Positions 14,281-23,220 of a DNA stretch of 43,029 nucleotides are shown piece after piece. The stretch is from Anaerolineaceae bacterium UBA4890 (GTDB taxonomy: Bacteria; Chloroflexota; Anaerolineae; Anaerolineales; Anaerolineaceae): NCBI GenBank assembly GCA_002399085.1, contig DHCY01000035.1, positions 1 to 43,029 of the forward strand, written 5' to 3'. The position numbers and the translations under genes are program-made. The notes beneath the pieces were generated by a model, which saw only the letters and a list, made by a program, of their open reading frames with translations, was not told the DNA's origin and made no database searches. Numbering within the stretch: position 1 is the first letter of the stretch; each line of letters begins with the position of its first letter.

Positions 14281-14730
14281 CTATTCGTCTTCCTCATCGT
14301 CTTCGTATTCGATTTCGTCTTCGTCTTCGTAGAACGTTTCGTCGTCAAATTCTTTATCGGACTCATCGTCCTGGCTGGGCTGCTCTTCCTGCCGCAATTC
14401 GTTCAAGAGATCATCGATTCGGGCAGCTTTTTCGGGCGTAGGATCCCAGAAAAATCGCAATTTTGGTGTCACCCGCAGATCAATTTCCTGCGAAATTTCA
14501 TAACGCAGATAGCCCTTGGCATGCTGCAGCGCGTCCATGATTTCCTTGGAGCGCTCCATGCCTTCGATGGCAGAGACATAGATATTGGCGAAATCGAGTT
14601 CACGATCGACGCGCACATCCGTAACCATCACGCCAGAGAGGCGCGGATCTTCAATTTTTCCAAGCAAAACTGTCGACAGGATTTGTTTCATCCGGTCGTT
14701 TATTCTTTTCATCCTTAAACTTGAAGGCAT
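14281..14730 (-). CDS. rbfA: Ribosome-binding factor A with acidic tail
   Basis: Binds the 30S subunit during late 16S rRNA maturation and cold adaptation. 149 aa: the KH-like domain occupies about residues 1-110 (RINDRMKQILSTVLLGKIEDPRL at the start, with VTDVRVDRELDFANIYV and LRVTPKLRFFWDPT). The last 35 residues are almost only Asp, Glu, Ser, Tyr and Phe. RbfA is usually about 115-130 aa, so this acidic tail is an extension. GGAGGAG precedes the ATG. It follows infB by 21 bp. Confidence 0.92.
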   Translation of the reverse strand: MPSSLRMKRINDRMKQILSTVLLGKIEDPRLSGVMVTDVRVDRELDFANIYVSAIEGMERSKEIMDALQHAKGYLRYEISQEIDLRVTPKLRFFWDPTPEKAARIDDLLNELRQEEQPSQDDESDKEFDDETFYEDEDEIEYEDDEEDE

Positions 14731-14751
14731 TACTACTCCTCCACGGTGGAA

Positions 14752-16536
14752 TTAGCCACCGAATTTCTCCATAACAAAACATTCCAACAGATCACCAACT
14801 TCAAAATCTTCAAAGTTTCTCAGTGTGATCCCGCATTCCATTCCTTCGCGGACTTCCCGCACATCTTCTTTTTCACGCCGCAGAGATGAAACTTCTGACT
14901 TTGCCACTTCCTGACCAGCACGCATCACACGCACATTCGCATTTCGGCGGAACTCGCCGTCCAAAATACGGCAGCCAGCGGCAGCGCCGCCCTTGGAGAC
15001 CTTGAAAACTGCCAGTACAGCGGCTTTGCCGATCACCCGTTCGACGATCTCGGGTTCAAGCAGACCCTTGAGCGCTTTTTCGACGTCTTCAACCAGGCGG
15101 TAAATAATGTTGTACAAACGGATTGAAACACCCTCTGCATCAGCTGCGCGGCGGGCACCTTGGTCGATATTGACGTCAAAACCCATCACAACCGCGTTCG
15201 AAGCGGCAGCCAGCATGATATCACTTTCGGTAATATTGCCTGTCTCGGCGTGCAATACCTTGACCGAGATGTCTTTTTGCTGTTTGCTCAGTTTTTCAAG
15301 TTCATTCGTGATCGGTTCCAGCGAACCCTGGACATCCGCCTTCAAAATGAGACGCAGCTCTTTGGCTTCACCAGATTTGTAACGGCTGAACAGTTCTTCC
15401 AACGTGGCACGTTTGATGTTTTTCTTGGCTTCGCGCTCAGCTTTGCGTTGGGCAACCATGGCGCGGGCTTCTTTTTCATTGTCAACCACCTGGAAGAGGT
15501 CGCCTGCCTCCGGCAGGGTGTTGAGCCCCATCACAATCACAGGGGTGGATGGCAGGGCTTTGCTGACGCGTTTCTGGCGCTGATCGAACATTGCCTTGAC
15601 CTTACCTTCGGCTTCGCCTGCGACCAGCACGTCTCCTACCTTGAGGGTGCCGTTCTGAACAAGCATCGTCGCCAGGTGTCCACGTCCCTTTTCGAGGCGG
15701 GCTTCCACGACAGTGCCAATGGTTTGCCCCTTGGGATTTGCTTTAATGGTCAGGTTATCGGCTACCAATAATATGGTCTCCAAAAGATCATCAAGACCTT
15801 CGCGATTTTTGGCAGAAACCGGCATTACAAAAGTATCGCCTTCCCACTCGTCTGACTGAAGACCGATTTCGGAGAGTTGTCTTTTCACACGATCCAGGTT
15901 GGCACCGGCTTTGTCAATCTTATTGAGGGCGACAATAATCGGTACCTGGGCAGCCTTGGCGTGGTTGGCGGCTTCACGGGTCTGCGGTTGCACACCGTCG
16001 TCCGCTGCCACCACCAGGACTACAATGTCGGCACCCTGGGCTCCGCGAGCACGCATGGAGGAAAACGCGGCATGCCCGGGTGTGTCCAGAAAGGTTAGCG
16101 CGCGTCCATTATGCGTGATCTGATAGGCACCAATATGCTGGGTGATACCGCCCGCTTCACCGCCGGCGACATCCGTATCACGAATTGCATCCAGCAGGGT
16201 GGTTTTGCCATGGTCAACATGACCGAGAATTGTGATAACAGGGGGGCGAGGGCTAAGGTTTTTTGGTTCCTCTTTCAAAATGACCCGACGCCACAAAGGC
16301 ATTTCACCGATTTCTTCAACCACCTCTTCCTCTTGTTCAAGCTGAGGGTCAAAGCCAAGTTCAGTTGCCACCACAGCAGCGGTGTCAAAATCGATGGTTT
16401 GGTTGATGCTTGCCATGACGCCATTCGACATCAGGATCTTGATCACCGTCACTGCGCTGGTGTCCAGCAAACTTGCCAATTCACGTACTGTAATACTATA
16501 TGGTAATTGGATAATTTTGTCTTCTTTTGTGCCCAT
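14752..16536 (-). CDS. infB: Translation initiation factor IF-2, short form
   Basis: GTPase that places initiator tRNA on the 30S subunit and promotes subunit joining. 594 aa: one IF2_N-type helical module (about 8-62), a short Glu-rich linker, the G domain with GHVDHGKTT (G1, 105-113), DTPGH (G3), NKID (G4) and SAK (G5), then domains II, III and the initiator-tRNA-binding C2 domain. The long variable N-terminal domain of enterobacterial IF-2 (about 890 aa) is absent. Start: ATG at 16536 lies 6 nt after GGAGGT; the in-frame ATG at 16548 is itself part of that ribosome-binding region. Confidence 0.96.
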   Translation of the reverse strand: MGTKEDKIIQLPYSITVRELASLLDTSAVTVIKILMSNGVMASINQTIDFDTAAVVATELGFDPQLEQEEEVVEEIGEMPLWRRVILKEEPKNLSPRPPVITILGHVDHGKTTLLDAIRDTDVAGGEAGGITQHIGAYQITHNGRALTFLDTPGHAAFSSMRARGAQGADIVVLVVAADDGVQPQTREAANHAKAAQVPIIVALNKIDKAGANLDRVKRQLSEIGLQSDEWEGDTFVMPVSAKNREGLDDLLETILLVADNLTIKANPKGQTIGTVVEARLEKGRGHLATMLVQNGTLKVGDVLVAGEAEGKVKAMFDQRQKRVSKALPSTPVIVMGLNTLPEAGDLFQVVDNEKEARAMVAQRKAEREAKKNIKRATLEELFSRYKSGEAKELRLILKADVQGSLEPITNELEKLSKQQKDISVKVLHAETGNITESDIMLAAASNAVVMGFDVNIDQGARRAADAEGVSIRLYNIIYRLVEDVEKALKGLLEPEIVERVIGKAAVLAVFKVSKGGAAAGCRILDGEFRRNANVRVMRAGQEVAKSEVSSLRREKEDVREVREGMECGITLRNFEDFEVGDLLECFVMEKFGG

Positions 16537-16611
16537 TAATACCTCCATTATTTGTCACAGCAGTACCCCCGCAAAACGACAACGGTATTTGAGCAAATTG
16601 TCTGAAGACAA

Positions 16612-16959
16612 TTAAGCCATCTTGTGATCCTTATCAGAAGTACCGACCGTCTGGGAGTTTCCATCTGCTGGAATATCTCCTGGCAAACCTTCCATATAGG
16701 CGATCAGTGCGGCTATGTCTTGCTCCGGAATCGTTGTCCGTAAAGCTTTTGCCAATGTTCCCTTCAACCCTTTACGCCAGCAGCTCTTTTGGTCGTGTAA
16801 GTAAGCCCCGCGACCAGGGAGCTTGCCACTCAAATCGATTGTGACGCCATTTTCAGTCTTGACCAAACGGATAAGATTCCGTTTCGGCAAGACCTCCCGG
16901 CAACCTACACAGGTTCGCTGAGGGACATGCTTGGGTTTTGGTTTGTTTTTTGCTGCCAC
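16612..16959 (-). CDS. ylxR: YlxR-family RNA-binding protein (DUF448)
   Basis: A 115-aa basic protein of the YlxR family found between nusA and infB in many bacteria; relatives bind RNA, and one has been linked to RNase P. Seen: the PQRTCVGCREVLPKRNLIRLV signature (cut here by length: TCVGCREVLPKRNLIR), then GRGAYLH. The start is GTG at 16959. The C-terminal 25 residues (GDIPADGNSQTVGTSD...) are polar and extra to the core. No ylxQ (L7Ae-like) gene follows. Confidence 0.9.
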   Translation of the reverse strand: MAAKNKPKPKHVPQRTCVGCREVLPKRNLIRLVKTENGVTIDLSGKLPGRGAYLHDQKSCWRKGLKGTLAKALRTTIPEQDIAALIAYMEGLPGDIPADGNSQTVGTSDKDHKMA

Positions 16960-16999
16960 CTTAGTGCTTTCTCTACAAAAGCGTTTTCAATTTTTAATT

Positions 17000-17055
17000 A
17001 GCCTTTTTTCAGGCTGATTCACTGCCCGTTCCCGGTTTAGCAGGATCGGGCAGTG
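17000..17055 (-). other. Two hairpins between nusA and ylxR
   Basis: Just after the nusA stop codon, minus-strand RNA can form CACUGCCCG/CGGGCAGUG (9 bp; 17047-17055 with 17020-17028), then a small AGCCU/AGGCU hairpin (17011-17015 with 17000-17004). No good U-run follows, so a simple terminator is unlikely; RNA processing or pausing sites are possible. Confidence 0.5.
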
Positions 17056-17059
17056 TACT

Positions 17060-18976
17060 TTACCATTGTTCCCAATCGTCTTCGTTTTTACGACGCTGGT
17101 AGTGGACAACGTCAGTATCCTGATCGGGATCATACTCGACCGTAAAGCCGCGGCGTTTCTTGCCCTTCTTTTTCTTGGAGGCTCCCAGCTGATTGAGGTC
17201 TTCTTCATCCTCGATGGTTGTCTTATCGCGGCGCAGGGAGTCGAGCCGGAAGAGTTCTTCAAAACTCTTGTCATCGGAAGTCTCGGTTTCGCTGCCAACC
17301 AGGGCGGGTTCTGCCACCTCAGAAACCAGTTCAGGTTCTTCGACAACTTCAATCTCTTCGACCGGTTCAACCTCAGTAACTTCAGGGATAGCAACCTCTT
17401 CGGGTACTTCCACCCCGGCAGTTGCTTCGATTTCCTCAGGCTGGGCAACTTCAACAGTTTCCTCCACTTCCATGGGCGGGAATTCGTAGTTGTTAACCAC
17501 ATCCAGAATTTCTTCGAAGAACTTGGGACCGATGCCGTTGAAACCCATAATTTTGTCAGGGTTGGTGCGGACCACGAAGATCAGGTCACCAAAAGTCTCA
17601 AGATTATTTTCCGAGAGGGTCACCAGGATGTGCTCTTTGATGCCAGGCACATCCAATATCTTTATGTCGAAGGCGCGCGGATCGATTTCGTCCCGAACCG
17701 CCTTGAGTTCTGCCATGTGGGCGTCGACTTCGTCTTTGCGGTCGGCTTCGCCTCGTCGTTCAACACGGTCAACAAAGCGACCGATCAGAGTGCTGTCGTC
17801 CATATTGAGGATACGACCTTCAGATTTCATCTGCAGCAGCTCTTCAACCCGTGCCATGGTATCAGCTTCTTTTTCTGCCAACGCGGCAAGACTCGGATCT
17901 TCACGCAGCTTGATCAGTGCTTTCGCAGCGGCTTCAGAAATGCTCATAATGTCGATTCGCCAGCCAGTCAGCTTGGCTGCCAGGCGGGCATTTTGACCTT
18001 CGCGACCAATTGCCAGGCTAAGCTGATCTTCAGGAACAACAACCGTGGCGGTTTTATGTTCGTAAATCGAAGGGTTCAGGTAAACACCAGACACACGGGC
18101 AGGGCTGATCGCCTTACTGATATAGACAGCCGCGTCAGGGCTCCATTCGATCACGTCAATTTTCTCGTCGTGCAACTCACGCACAATCGCCTGGATGCGC
18201 ACGCCGCGTTGACCAACACAGGCTCCTACCGGGTCGATCCCCTGCTGGGTGGCAGAGACTGCCACTTTGGCACGCTGGCCGGGCTCGCGGGCAATGGAGC
18301 GGATCTCAACAATGCCGTGATAGATCTCGGGCACTTCGTTTTCCAGCAAACGACGCAGGAAATTCCGATGCGCGCGGGAAAGTTCAATCTGCAGACCTTT
18401 ATTGGTGTCAGTAACACTGACTATAAGGGCACGAATACGTTCGTGGATGCGGAAGCGCTCGTTGGGAATCATCTCTTTTTTCTGCATGATGCCTTCAGCC
18501 TTCATATCCAAACCAATCGTAGCCTGGCGGGAATTGACCGCCTGGACGATGCCGCTGGTGATCTCGTTTACCTGCTTGCTAAAATGTTCAAACTGGCGCT
18601 GCTTTTCAGCATCGCGGATTTTTTGCTGGATAGCCTGCTTGGCTGTCGAAGCGGCGATGCGACCGAAATCTTTGGGGGTCGATTCAACCATCACCAGATC
18701 ACCGATCTGAGCATTAGGGTCGTATTTACGAGCCTCTTCAAGCAAGACTTCGGTGCGGTAATCGGTGATCGTGTCCGAGACCTCTTTCTCAGCAAAAACG
18801 CTGACATTACCGTTGTCAAAATCCATGACGACCTGGACATCCTGCACGGCAGATGCGCCAACAGCCTTGTGGTACGCAGATATCATGGCTGACTCAAGAG
18901 CCGCCATTATTACATCACGAGGTAAACCTCGTTCTTCCAGGACCTCGTTGAAGGCTAATGCAAATTCGCTTTTCAT
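17060..18976 (-). CDS. nusA: Transcription termination/antitermination factor NusA
   Basis: Binds RNA polymerase and RNA and controls pausing, termination and antitermination. 638 aa: N-terminal polymerase-binding domain (about 1-125), S1 domain (about 130-200), two KH domains with GQRGVR and GREGQN loops, a helix-hairpin-helix/AR-like region (about 420-490; LDVPGIKEHILVTLS...GFNGIGPKFFEEIL), then a long Glu/Val-rich acidic segment and a basic KKKKGKKRRG patch before an acidic end. It is longer than B. subtilis NusA (371 aa). The ATG at 18976 follows GGAGAAAG. First gene of the operon; rimP, its usual upstream partner, is absent. The leader contains an intrinsic terminator. Confidence 0.95.
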   Translation of the reverse strand: MKSEFALAFNEVLEERGLPRDVIMAALESAMISAYHKAVGASAVQDVQVVMDFDNGNVSVFAEKEVSDTITDYRTEVLLEEARKYDPNAQIGDLVMVESTPKDFGRIAASTAKQAIQQKIRDAEKQRQFEHFSKQVNEITSGIVQAVNSRQATIGLDMKAEGIMQKKEMIPNERFRIHERIRALIVSVTDTNKGLQIELSRAHRNFLRRLLENEVPEIYHGIVEIRSIAREPGQRAKVAVSATQQGIDPVGACVGQRGVRIQAIVRELHDEKIDVIEWSPDAAVYISKAISPARVSGVYLNPSIYEHKTATVVVPEDQLSLAIGREGQNARLAAKLTGWRIDIMSISEAAAKALIKLREDPSLAALAEKEADTMARVEELLQMKSEGRILNMDDSTLIGRFVDRVERRGEADRKDEVDAHMAELKAVRDEIDPRAFDIKILDVPGIKEHILVTLSENNLETFGDLIFVVRTNPDKIMGFNGIGPKFFEEILDVVNNYEFPPMEVEETVEVAQPEEIEATAGVEVPEEVAIPEVTEVEPVEEIEVVEEPELVSEVAEPALVGSETETSDDKSFEELFRLDSLRRDKTTIEDEEDLNQLGASKKKKGKKRRGFTVEYDPDQDTDVVHYQRRKNEDDWEQW

Positions 18977-19011
18977 CGCTTTCTTTCTCCAAAAAAAACA
19001 CAATCTCAGTT

Positions 19012-19043
19012 CTAAACAAAAAAGTGGACTCCTGCCCACTTTT
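19012..19043 (-). terminator. Intrinsic terminator in the nusA leader (candidate attenuator)
   Basis: Minus-strand RNA forms AAAAGUGGGC/GUCCACUUUU (10 bp with one G-U) around an AGGA loop, followed by UUUGUUU. It lies about 28 nt after the predicted transcription start and 36 nt before the nusA ATG. On the plus strand one pair is an A-C mismatch, so it is oriented for nusA. Confidence 0.75.
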
Positions 19044-19077
19044 CGAGTTGAAAAGTATTGAACTGACTAACACACAA

Positions 19078-19106
19078 ATATTACCACATTGGAGATAGAA
19101 AATCAA
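19078..19106 (-). promoter_or_regulatory. Promoter of the nusA operon
   Basis: On the minus strand TTGATT (19101-19106), a 17-bp spacer and TAATAT (19078-19083) with an upstream TGG give a sigma-70-type promoter with extended -10. Transcription would start near 19071, giving a leader of about 95 nt that contains the terminator hairpin. Confidence 0.75.
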
Positions 19107-19310
19107 GACAATTTAGTGTGCAGTCAGCAATGGTTCGAGGGTTCAACGGCGACGGAGGGCAAGGTCATGATGCTGGGAGCAAAGCGAGCAGTACTGATCT
19201 ACCCTATAGAGTGATCGAGCTTCGAGTAACCTGACGTACTTCCTGGTTAACCTTCATCTATCAGGTAAAATATTAACATTAAACGAGCAAATCACAATCA
19301 GGAGGTCAGC
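19107..19310. other. Divergent intergenic region nusA / GH13 gene
   Basis: No gene is supported. The right end has a -10-like TAAAAT (19266-19271) without a clear -35, and AGGAGGT (19300-19306) before the ATG at 19311. The remainder shows no strong repeat or hairpin to my reading. Confidence 0.4.
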
Positions 19311-20912
19311 ATGACAGATAACAAACTATGGTGGAAGAATGGCATCATTTACCAGATCTATCCGCGCTCTTTCCAGGATACCAACGGAGATGGCATCGGC
19401 GACCTGGCAGGGATCATTCAACACCTGGACTACCTTCAAGACCTGGGCGTGGACGGCATCTGGCTCTCACCGATCAACCCCTCCCCGGATGTCGATTTCG
19501 GTTACGACGTCGCTGATTATCACACCATCGACCCCAAGTTTGGCAACCTGCAAGACTTCGACCGCCTGCTCCAGGAAGCCCACAAACGTGATCTGCACAT
19601 CATTATGGACCTGGTGCTCAGCCATACTTCAGACCAGCATCGCTGGTTCCAGGAATCAAAAAAATCTGTTAACAACCCCTATCACGACTGGTATGTCTGG
19701 CACGACCCTGCTCCCAAGGGCGGCGTACCCAACAATTGGCTCTCCATCTGGGGCGGATCAGCCTGGGAGTATGACGAGAATTTGGGTCAGTATTACTATC
19801 ACATGTTCAGCAAGCACCAACCCGACCTCAACTGGCACAATCCGGATGTTCGCTCCACGATGCTGGACGTGTTTCGCTATTGGCTGGATAAAGGTGTGGA
19901 TGGTTTCAGGTTGGATGTGTTCAATAATTACTTCCAGGATGCGCAATTCCGTGACAATCCCCTCAAGCCAGGCTTTAGTTTGGATAAAGTTTTGGGAAAA
20001 TTCGATGCTTACGAACACATCTACGATACTTCGCAGCCTGAGATGATCGGTGTGGTTGAAGACATCCGCAGGATCATGAACAGCTATCCCGAGCGTTATG
20101 TGGTTGGCGAGACCTTCCTGGTCGATTCTGCCACCGCGCGCACGTTCATCGGACCGAACGGGCTGCACGCCGGTTTCGACTATGCCTTCTGCAATTCCCC
20201 CTTGAGTGCCCGCGCATTTGGAAAGGCAATCCAATATTGGGATGCGTTGCATGGTGAGGATGCCTGGCCGAATTACTTCTTCAACAATCACGATACCCCC
20301 CGCTCCACAACCCGATTTGCCAAGGGCGACAACGATGCGATCCCCAAACTGCTGCTGGCGATGCAATTGACTGTGCGCGGCACGCCTTACCTCTATTATG
20401 GCGAAGAAATTGGCATGCGTGATATCAAGCTGCATCGTTCTCAGACCTTGGATCCCTTTCATCAAGGACGCGACGGCTGCCGTTCGCCGATGCAATGGAA
20501 TTCCCGTCTGAATGCCGGTTTCAGCTCTGGAAAACCCTGGCTGCCGGTCAATCAAGACTACATCGTGCGCAATGTTGAATCCCAGGCTGCCTCAACAGCA
20601 TCACTGCTGGCTTTCTATAAAGAACTGATCCAGCTCAGGCGGGAGCACCCCGCGCTGAACGCTGGAAAGCTGGAGATGACTGAAGCCGGCAACGACGACA
20701 TCTTGGTTTATCAACGCCAGGCTGATGAGGAAAAAATGCTGATCGTACTGAACTTTTCAAAACAGATCGTCAGCTACCAACTGCCGACCGATGGTTTCAA
20801 CAAGTGGGAGCTGCTGTATGCAGGTAATGAAGCGTTAATCACCCAGATGGTGGAAAACGAACTGCACCTGCCAGCCTACGGGTTTGGCATTCTTATTTCA
20901 AGGTCAGAATAG
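19311..20912 (+). CDS. GH13 alpha-glucosidase
   Basis: A 533-aa cytoplasmic glycoside hydrolase of family 13 (oligo-1,6-glucosidase/alpha-glucosidase or trehalulose-type subgroup). Seen: WWKNGIIYQIYPRSF at the N-terminus, the calcium-like DTNGDGIGDL loop, the catalytic Asp202 in GFRLDVFN, Glu267 in VVGETF and Asp328 in FNNHDTPR, and a C-terminal beta domain. No signal peptide. An AGGAGGT ribosome-binding site lies 4 nt before the ATG. It probably releases glucose from short alpha-glucans or sucrose isomers; linkage specificity cannot be read with certainty. The next gene starts 7 bp after its stop. Confidence 0.92.
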   Translation: MTDNKLWWKNGIIYQIYPRSFQDTNGDGIGDLAGIIQHLDYLQDLGVDGIWLSPINPSPDVDFGYDVADYHTIDPKFGNLQDFDRLLQEAHKRDLHIIMDLVLSHTSDQHRWFQESKKSVNNPYHDWYVWHDPAPKGGVPNNWLSIWGGSAWEYDENLGQYYYHMFSKHQPDLNWHNPDVRSTMLDVFRYWLDKGVDGFRLDVFNNYFQDAQFRDNPLKPGFSLDKVLGKFDAYEHIYDTSQPEMIGVVEDIRRIMNSYPERYVVGETFLVDSATARTFIGPNGLHAGFDYAFCNSPLSARAFGKAIQYWDALHGEDAWPNYFFNNHDTPRSTTRFAKGDNDAIPKLLLAMQLTVRGTPYLYYGEEIGMRDIKLHRSQTLDPFHQGRDGCRSPMQWNSRLNAGFSSGKPWLPVNQDYIVRNVESQAASTASLLAFYKELIQLRREHPALNAGKLEMTEAGNDDILVYQRQADEEKMLIVLNFSKQIVSYQLPTDGFNKWELLYAGNEALITQMVENELHLPAYGFGILISRSE

Positions 20913-20919
20913 GAGACTG

Positions 20920-23205
20920 TTGCCGGAGATCCTGAATTTTGCTGAATTTTCCAAGGCACCCTGGGTGAGGGGAAGCGAACCGGGTTTGCTCCCGGAGCAT
21001 TCTTTGCCGCTGGAACGCTATTTCCCTCCATATGAGGAAGGAATGGTCAGAAATTGGGTCAGGCAATATGCTTCTCCGGGAGCCTACATTCTCGATCCCT
21101 TCGGGCAAAACCCATTCACAGTCCTGGAGTTAGCCCGGGCTGGGTACCGCGTGTTGGTTTCAGCCAACAACCCGATCGCCGCCTTCACGCTGAGGGTGCT
21201 GGCTGCTGCGCCAGGCGCCGAAATGATCAGCCAGGCACTGCTGCAGTTGAATCAAAAACGCATGCGCGATGGCTCGACCCTGGAAGAGTATCTGGGCAAC
21301 TTCTACCGCCTCGATTGCCCTGACCCGGAATGCGGGGCTGAATCAAAATTTGAAGTGGAAACCTTCATTTGGGCTGAAGACGGCAATAACCCTTACCTTG
21401 CCATCGGCTCGTGTGCCGAATGCGGCTACAGTGATGAGGTTGAACTGACCCCATCCATGCTGGAGAACCTGGGCAAGACACCCTCCTATGCCCTGACGCG
21501 CTCCCAGATTTTGGAAAAAGTTGCCGGGCAGGACCCACCCCTCAGGCGGGTGATGGAGGAAGTGATTTCCTATTACAGCCCCAGAGCGCTGGTTGCCCTG
21601 CAACTTTTGCTCAGCAAAATTGAGACCAGCGGACTGAGCCAACAACAGTCGGATGTGCTGAAAGCCATGTGGCTGACCACCGCCGACCAAGCGAACCACC
21701 TCTGGATCTGGCCCAGAGCCAGGAACAGACCCCGGCAGCTGATCCGACCGCCGCTTTACCAGGAAACCAACGTTTGGAAAACCTTTCTGCGTTCTGCGAC
21801 GCTCTGGACGCAGCCAGATAAGGAAGTAAGCCTGCGCGATTGGCCCAAACGCCTCCCACCAACCGGCGGGATCAGCCTGTTTGAGGGGCGTTTACGTGAG
21901 CTGGGAGAGTTACCGGAGCCAGGCTTGATCAAACTGGTGCAAACATCGCTGCCCAGGCGCAACCAGGCATGGTGGAACCTGAGCGGACTGTGGAGCGGCT
22001 GGCTGTGGGGCAAAGAGGGCGTCAAGACGCTGCGCAACAGCCTCTTGAAACAGCGCTATGACTGGACCTGGCACAGCACGGCGCTTAAAAAAGTGTTGGC
22101 GCAATTGCCCGGTTTGATTGGGCAGGATGTGCCGGTGATGCTGCTGACCTGCGAGCTGGATACGCTCTTTCTGTTTGCTGGCATGCTGGGTGCCAAAAAT
22201 GCCGGATTGCAGCTGCACGCTGCGGCAATCGACGGTGAGAACGAGACTCTGCAATGCGTTTGGCGGCTACCTGTGTTGGTTCAATCACCGCTTATAGCCA
22301 GGCAGCCCCAGGTTGGCATCAAGACCAGCGGAAAAACGTTCATCAGCCAGCTGGGTGAGCCCACCCACTGGTTAAGAGTGCTGGCTTATGCTGTCGCGGA
22401 TCAGTTAGCACGTGGAAACCTGGATGAGAGACCCAGAGATGGCGAGATGCTGAATGATCTGGAGAGTGAATTTGCGACCGGGCTGAATGATCCATCGGTT
22501 TTTCAACGCTTCAACCCCGGCACAACACCTGAAGCTGGTCTGTATTGGCTCGCGAAACCGCCTGCTGATCCGCTCAGCATGGCAGACCTGGCTGAACAAG
22601 TGATCGTTTCGGCGTTGCAGAGCAGGTCGGCATTGAGTTTTGATGAACTTTACGTTGCGCTTTACAGCCGTTTGAGCGGGATGATGACGCCGTCGGATGA
22701 ATTGGTGCAGGCTATTCTTGAATCCTACGCGCAAGAAGAGAAATTGGAAAGTAGCACAATCATTAAAATTCTGCCCAGGGAAAGTGCTGTTGCTCGAACC
22801 GAAGACCTGAAGCAGATCAGAATTCTCCTGGAACAGATGGCTGACCGACTGGGCTATGCCCGGGAAAGCAGACCGGAGCGTATGCTTTGGCTGGATCAAA
22901 GCGGAACGCCGCTGTATAGTTTTTTTCCAATCGCAGGCGCCCAGATCTCCAAGATTTTGGCAACAAACCAGGACTTGCCAGGGCAGAAATTCATCGTACT
23001 TCCTGGAAGCCGCTCGAACCTGATTGCCTACAAGCTTAAACGCGACCCCAATCTGCGTTTGTTGAAAGGGGATCGATGGCAACTGGTGAAATTCAGGCAG
23101 CTGCGCAACCTGGCGGGAAATCCGCTTCTAAACCGGGATTTATTTGTCTCGCAGATCAACAGCGACCCACCCGAATTCCACACCTCGCAGCTGGCGTTGT
23201 TTTAA
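20920..23205 (+). CDS. Degenerate zinc-ribbon DNA-methylase-like protein
   Basis: A 761-aa protein whose N-terminal half resembles the adenine-specific methylases that carry an inserted zinc ribbon (DUF1156-like). Seen: YILDPFGQNPF (57-66), where active enzymes have DPFAGSGT, followed by RAGYRVLVSANNPIA (motif II region), a zinc ribbon with C133, C138, C165 and C168, and at 338-363 a segment ending WWNLSGLWSGWLWG, where the DPPY catalytic motif would be expected but is not visible (LVQTSLPRRN instead). The C-terminal third has no family I recognise. The TTG at 20920 is preferred: it follows AGGAGA from the end of the GH13 gene; a TTG at 20884 is the alternative. No restriction gene is adjacent. 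Confidence 0.6.
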   Translation: MPEILNFAEFSKAPWVRGSEPGLLPEHSLPLERYFPPYEEGMVRNWVRQYASPGAYILDPFGQNPFTVLELARAGYRVLVSANNPIAAFTLRVLAAAPGAEMISQALLQLNQKRMRDGSTLEEYLGNFYRLDCPDPECGAESKFEVETFIWAEDGNNPYLAIGSCAECGYSDEVELTPSMLENLGKTPSYALTRSQILEKVAGQDPPLRRVMEEVISYYSPRALVALQLLLSKIETSGLSQQQSDVLKAMWLTTADQANHLWIWPRARNRPRQLIRPPLYQETNVWKTFLRSATLWTQPDKEVSLRDWPKRLPPTGGISLFEGRLRELGELPEPGLIKLVQTSLPRRNQAWWNLSGLWSGWLWGKEGVKTLRNSLLKQRYDWTWHSTALKKVLAQLPGLIGQDVPVMLLTCELDTLFLFAGMLGAKNAGLQLHAAAIDGENETLQCVWRLPVLVQSPLIARQPQVGIKTSGKTFISQLGEPTHWLRVLAYAVADQLARGNLDERPRDGEMLNDLESEFATGLNDPSVFQRFNPGTTPEAGLYWLAKPPADPLSMADLAEQVIVSALQSRSALSFDELYVALYSRLSGMMTPSDELVQAILESYAQEEKLESSTIIKILPRESAVARTEDLKQIRILLEQMADRLGYARESRPERMLWLDQSGTPLYSFFPIAGAQISKILATNQDLPGQKFIVLPGSRSNLIAYKLKRDPNLRLLKGDRWQLVKFRQLRNLAGNPLLNRDLFVSQINSDPPEFHTSQLALF

Positions 23206-23220
23206 CCCGTATAGAAAGTA

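Noticed and set aside
17066..18892. 608-aa open frame on the plus strand opposite nusA
   Set aside because: It lies wholly antisense to nusA, has no RBS or recognisable domain, and its His/Asn/Phe-rich composition is that of a reverse-complement shadow of a well-conserved gene.
20920..23205. Restriction-modification system
   Set aside because: The methylase-like protein lacks recognisable catalytic motifs, and no nuclease, specificity subunit or helicase gene is adjacent.
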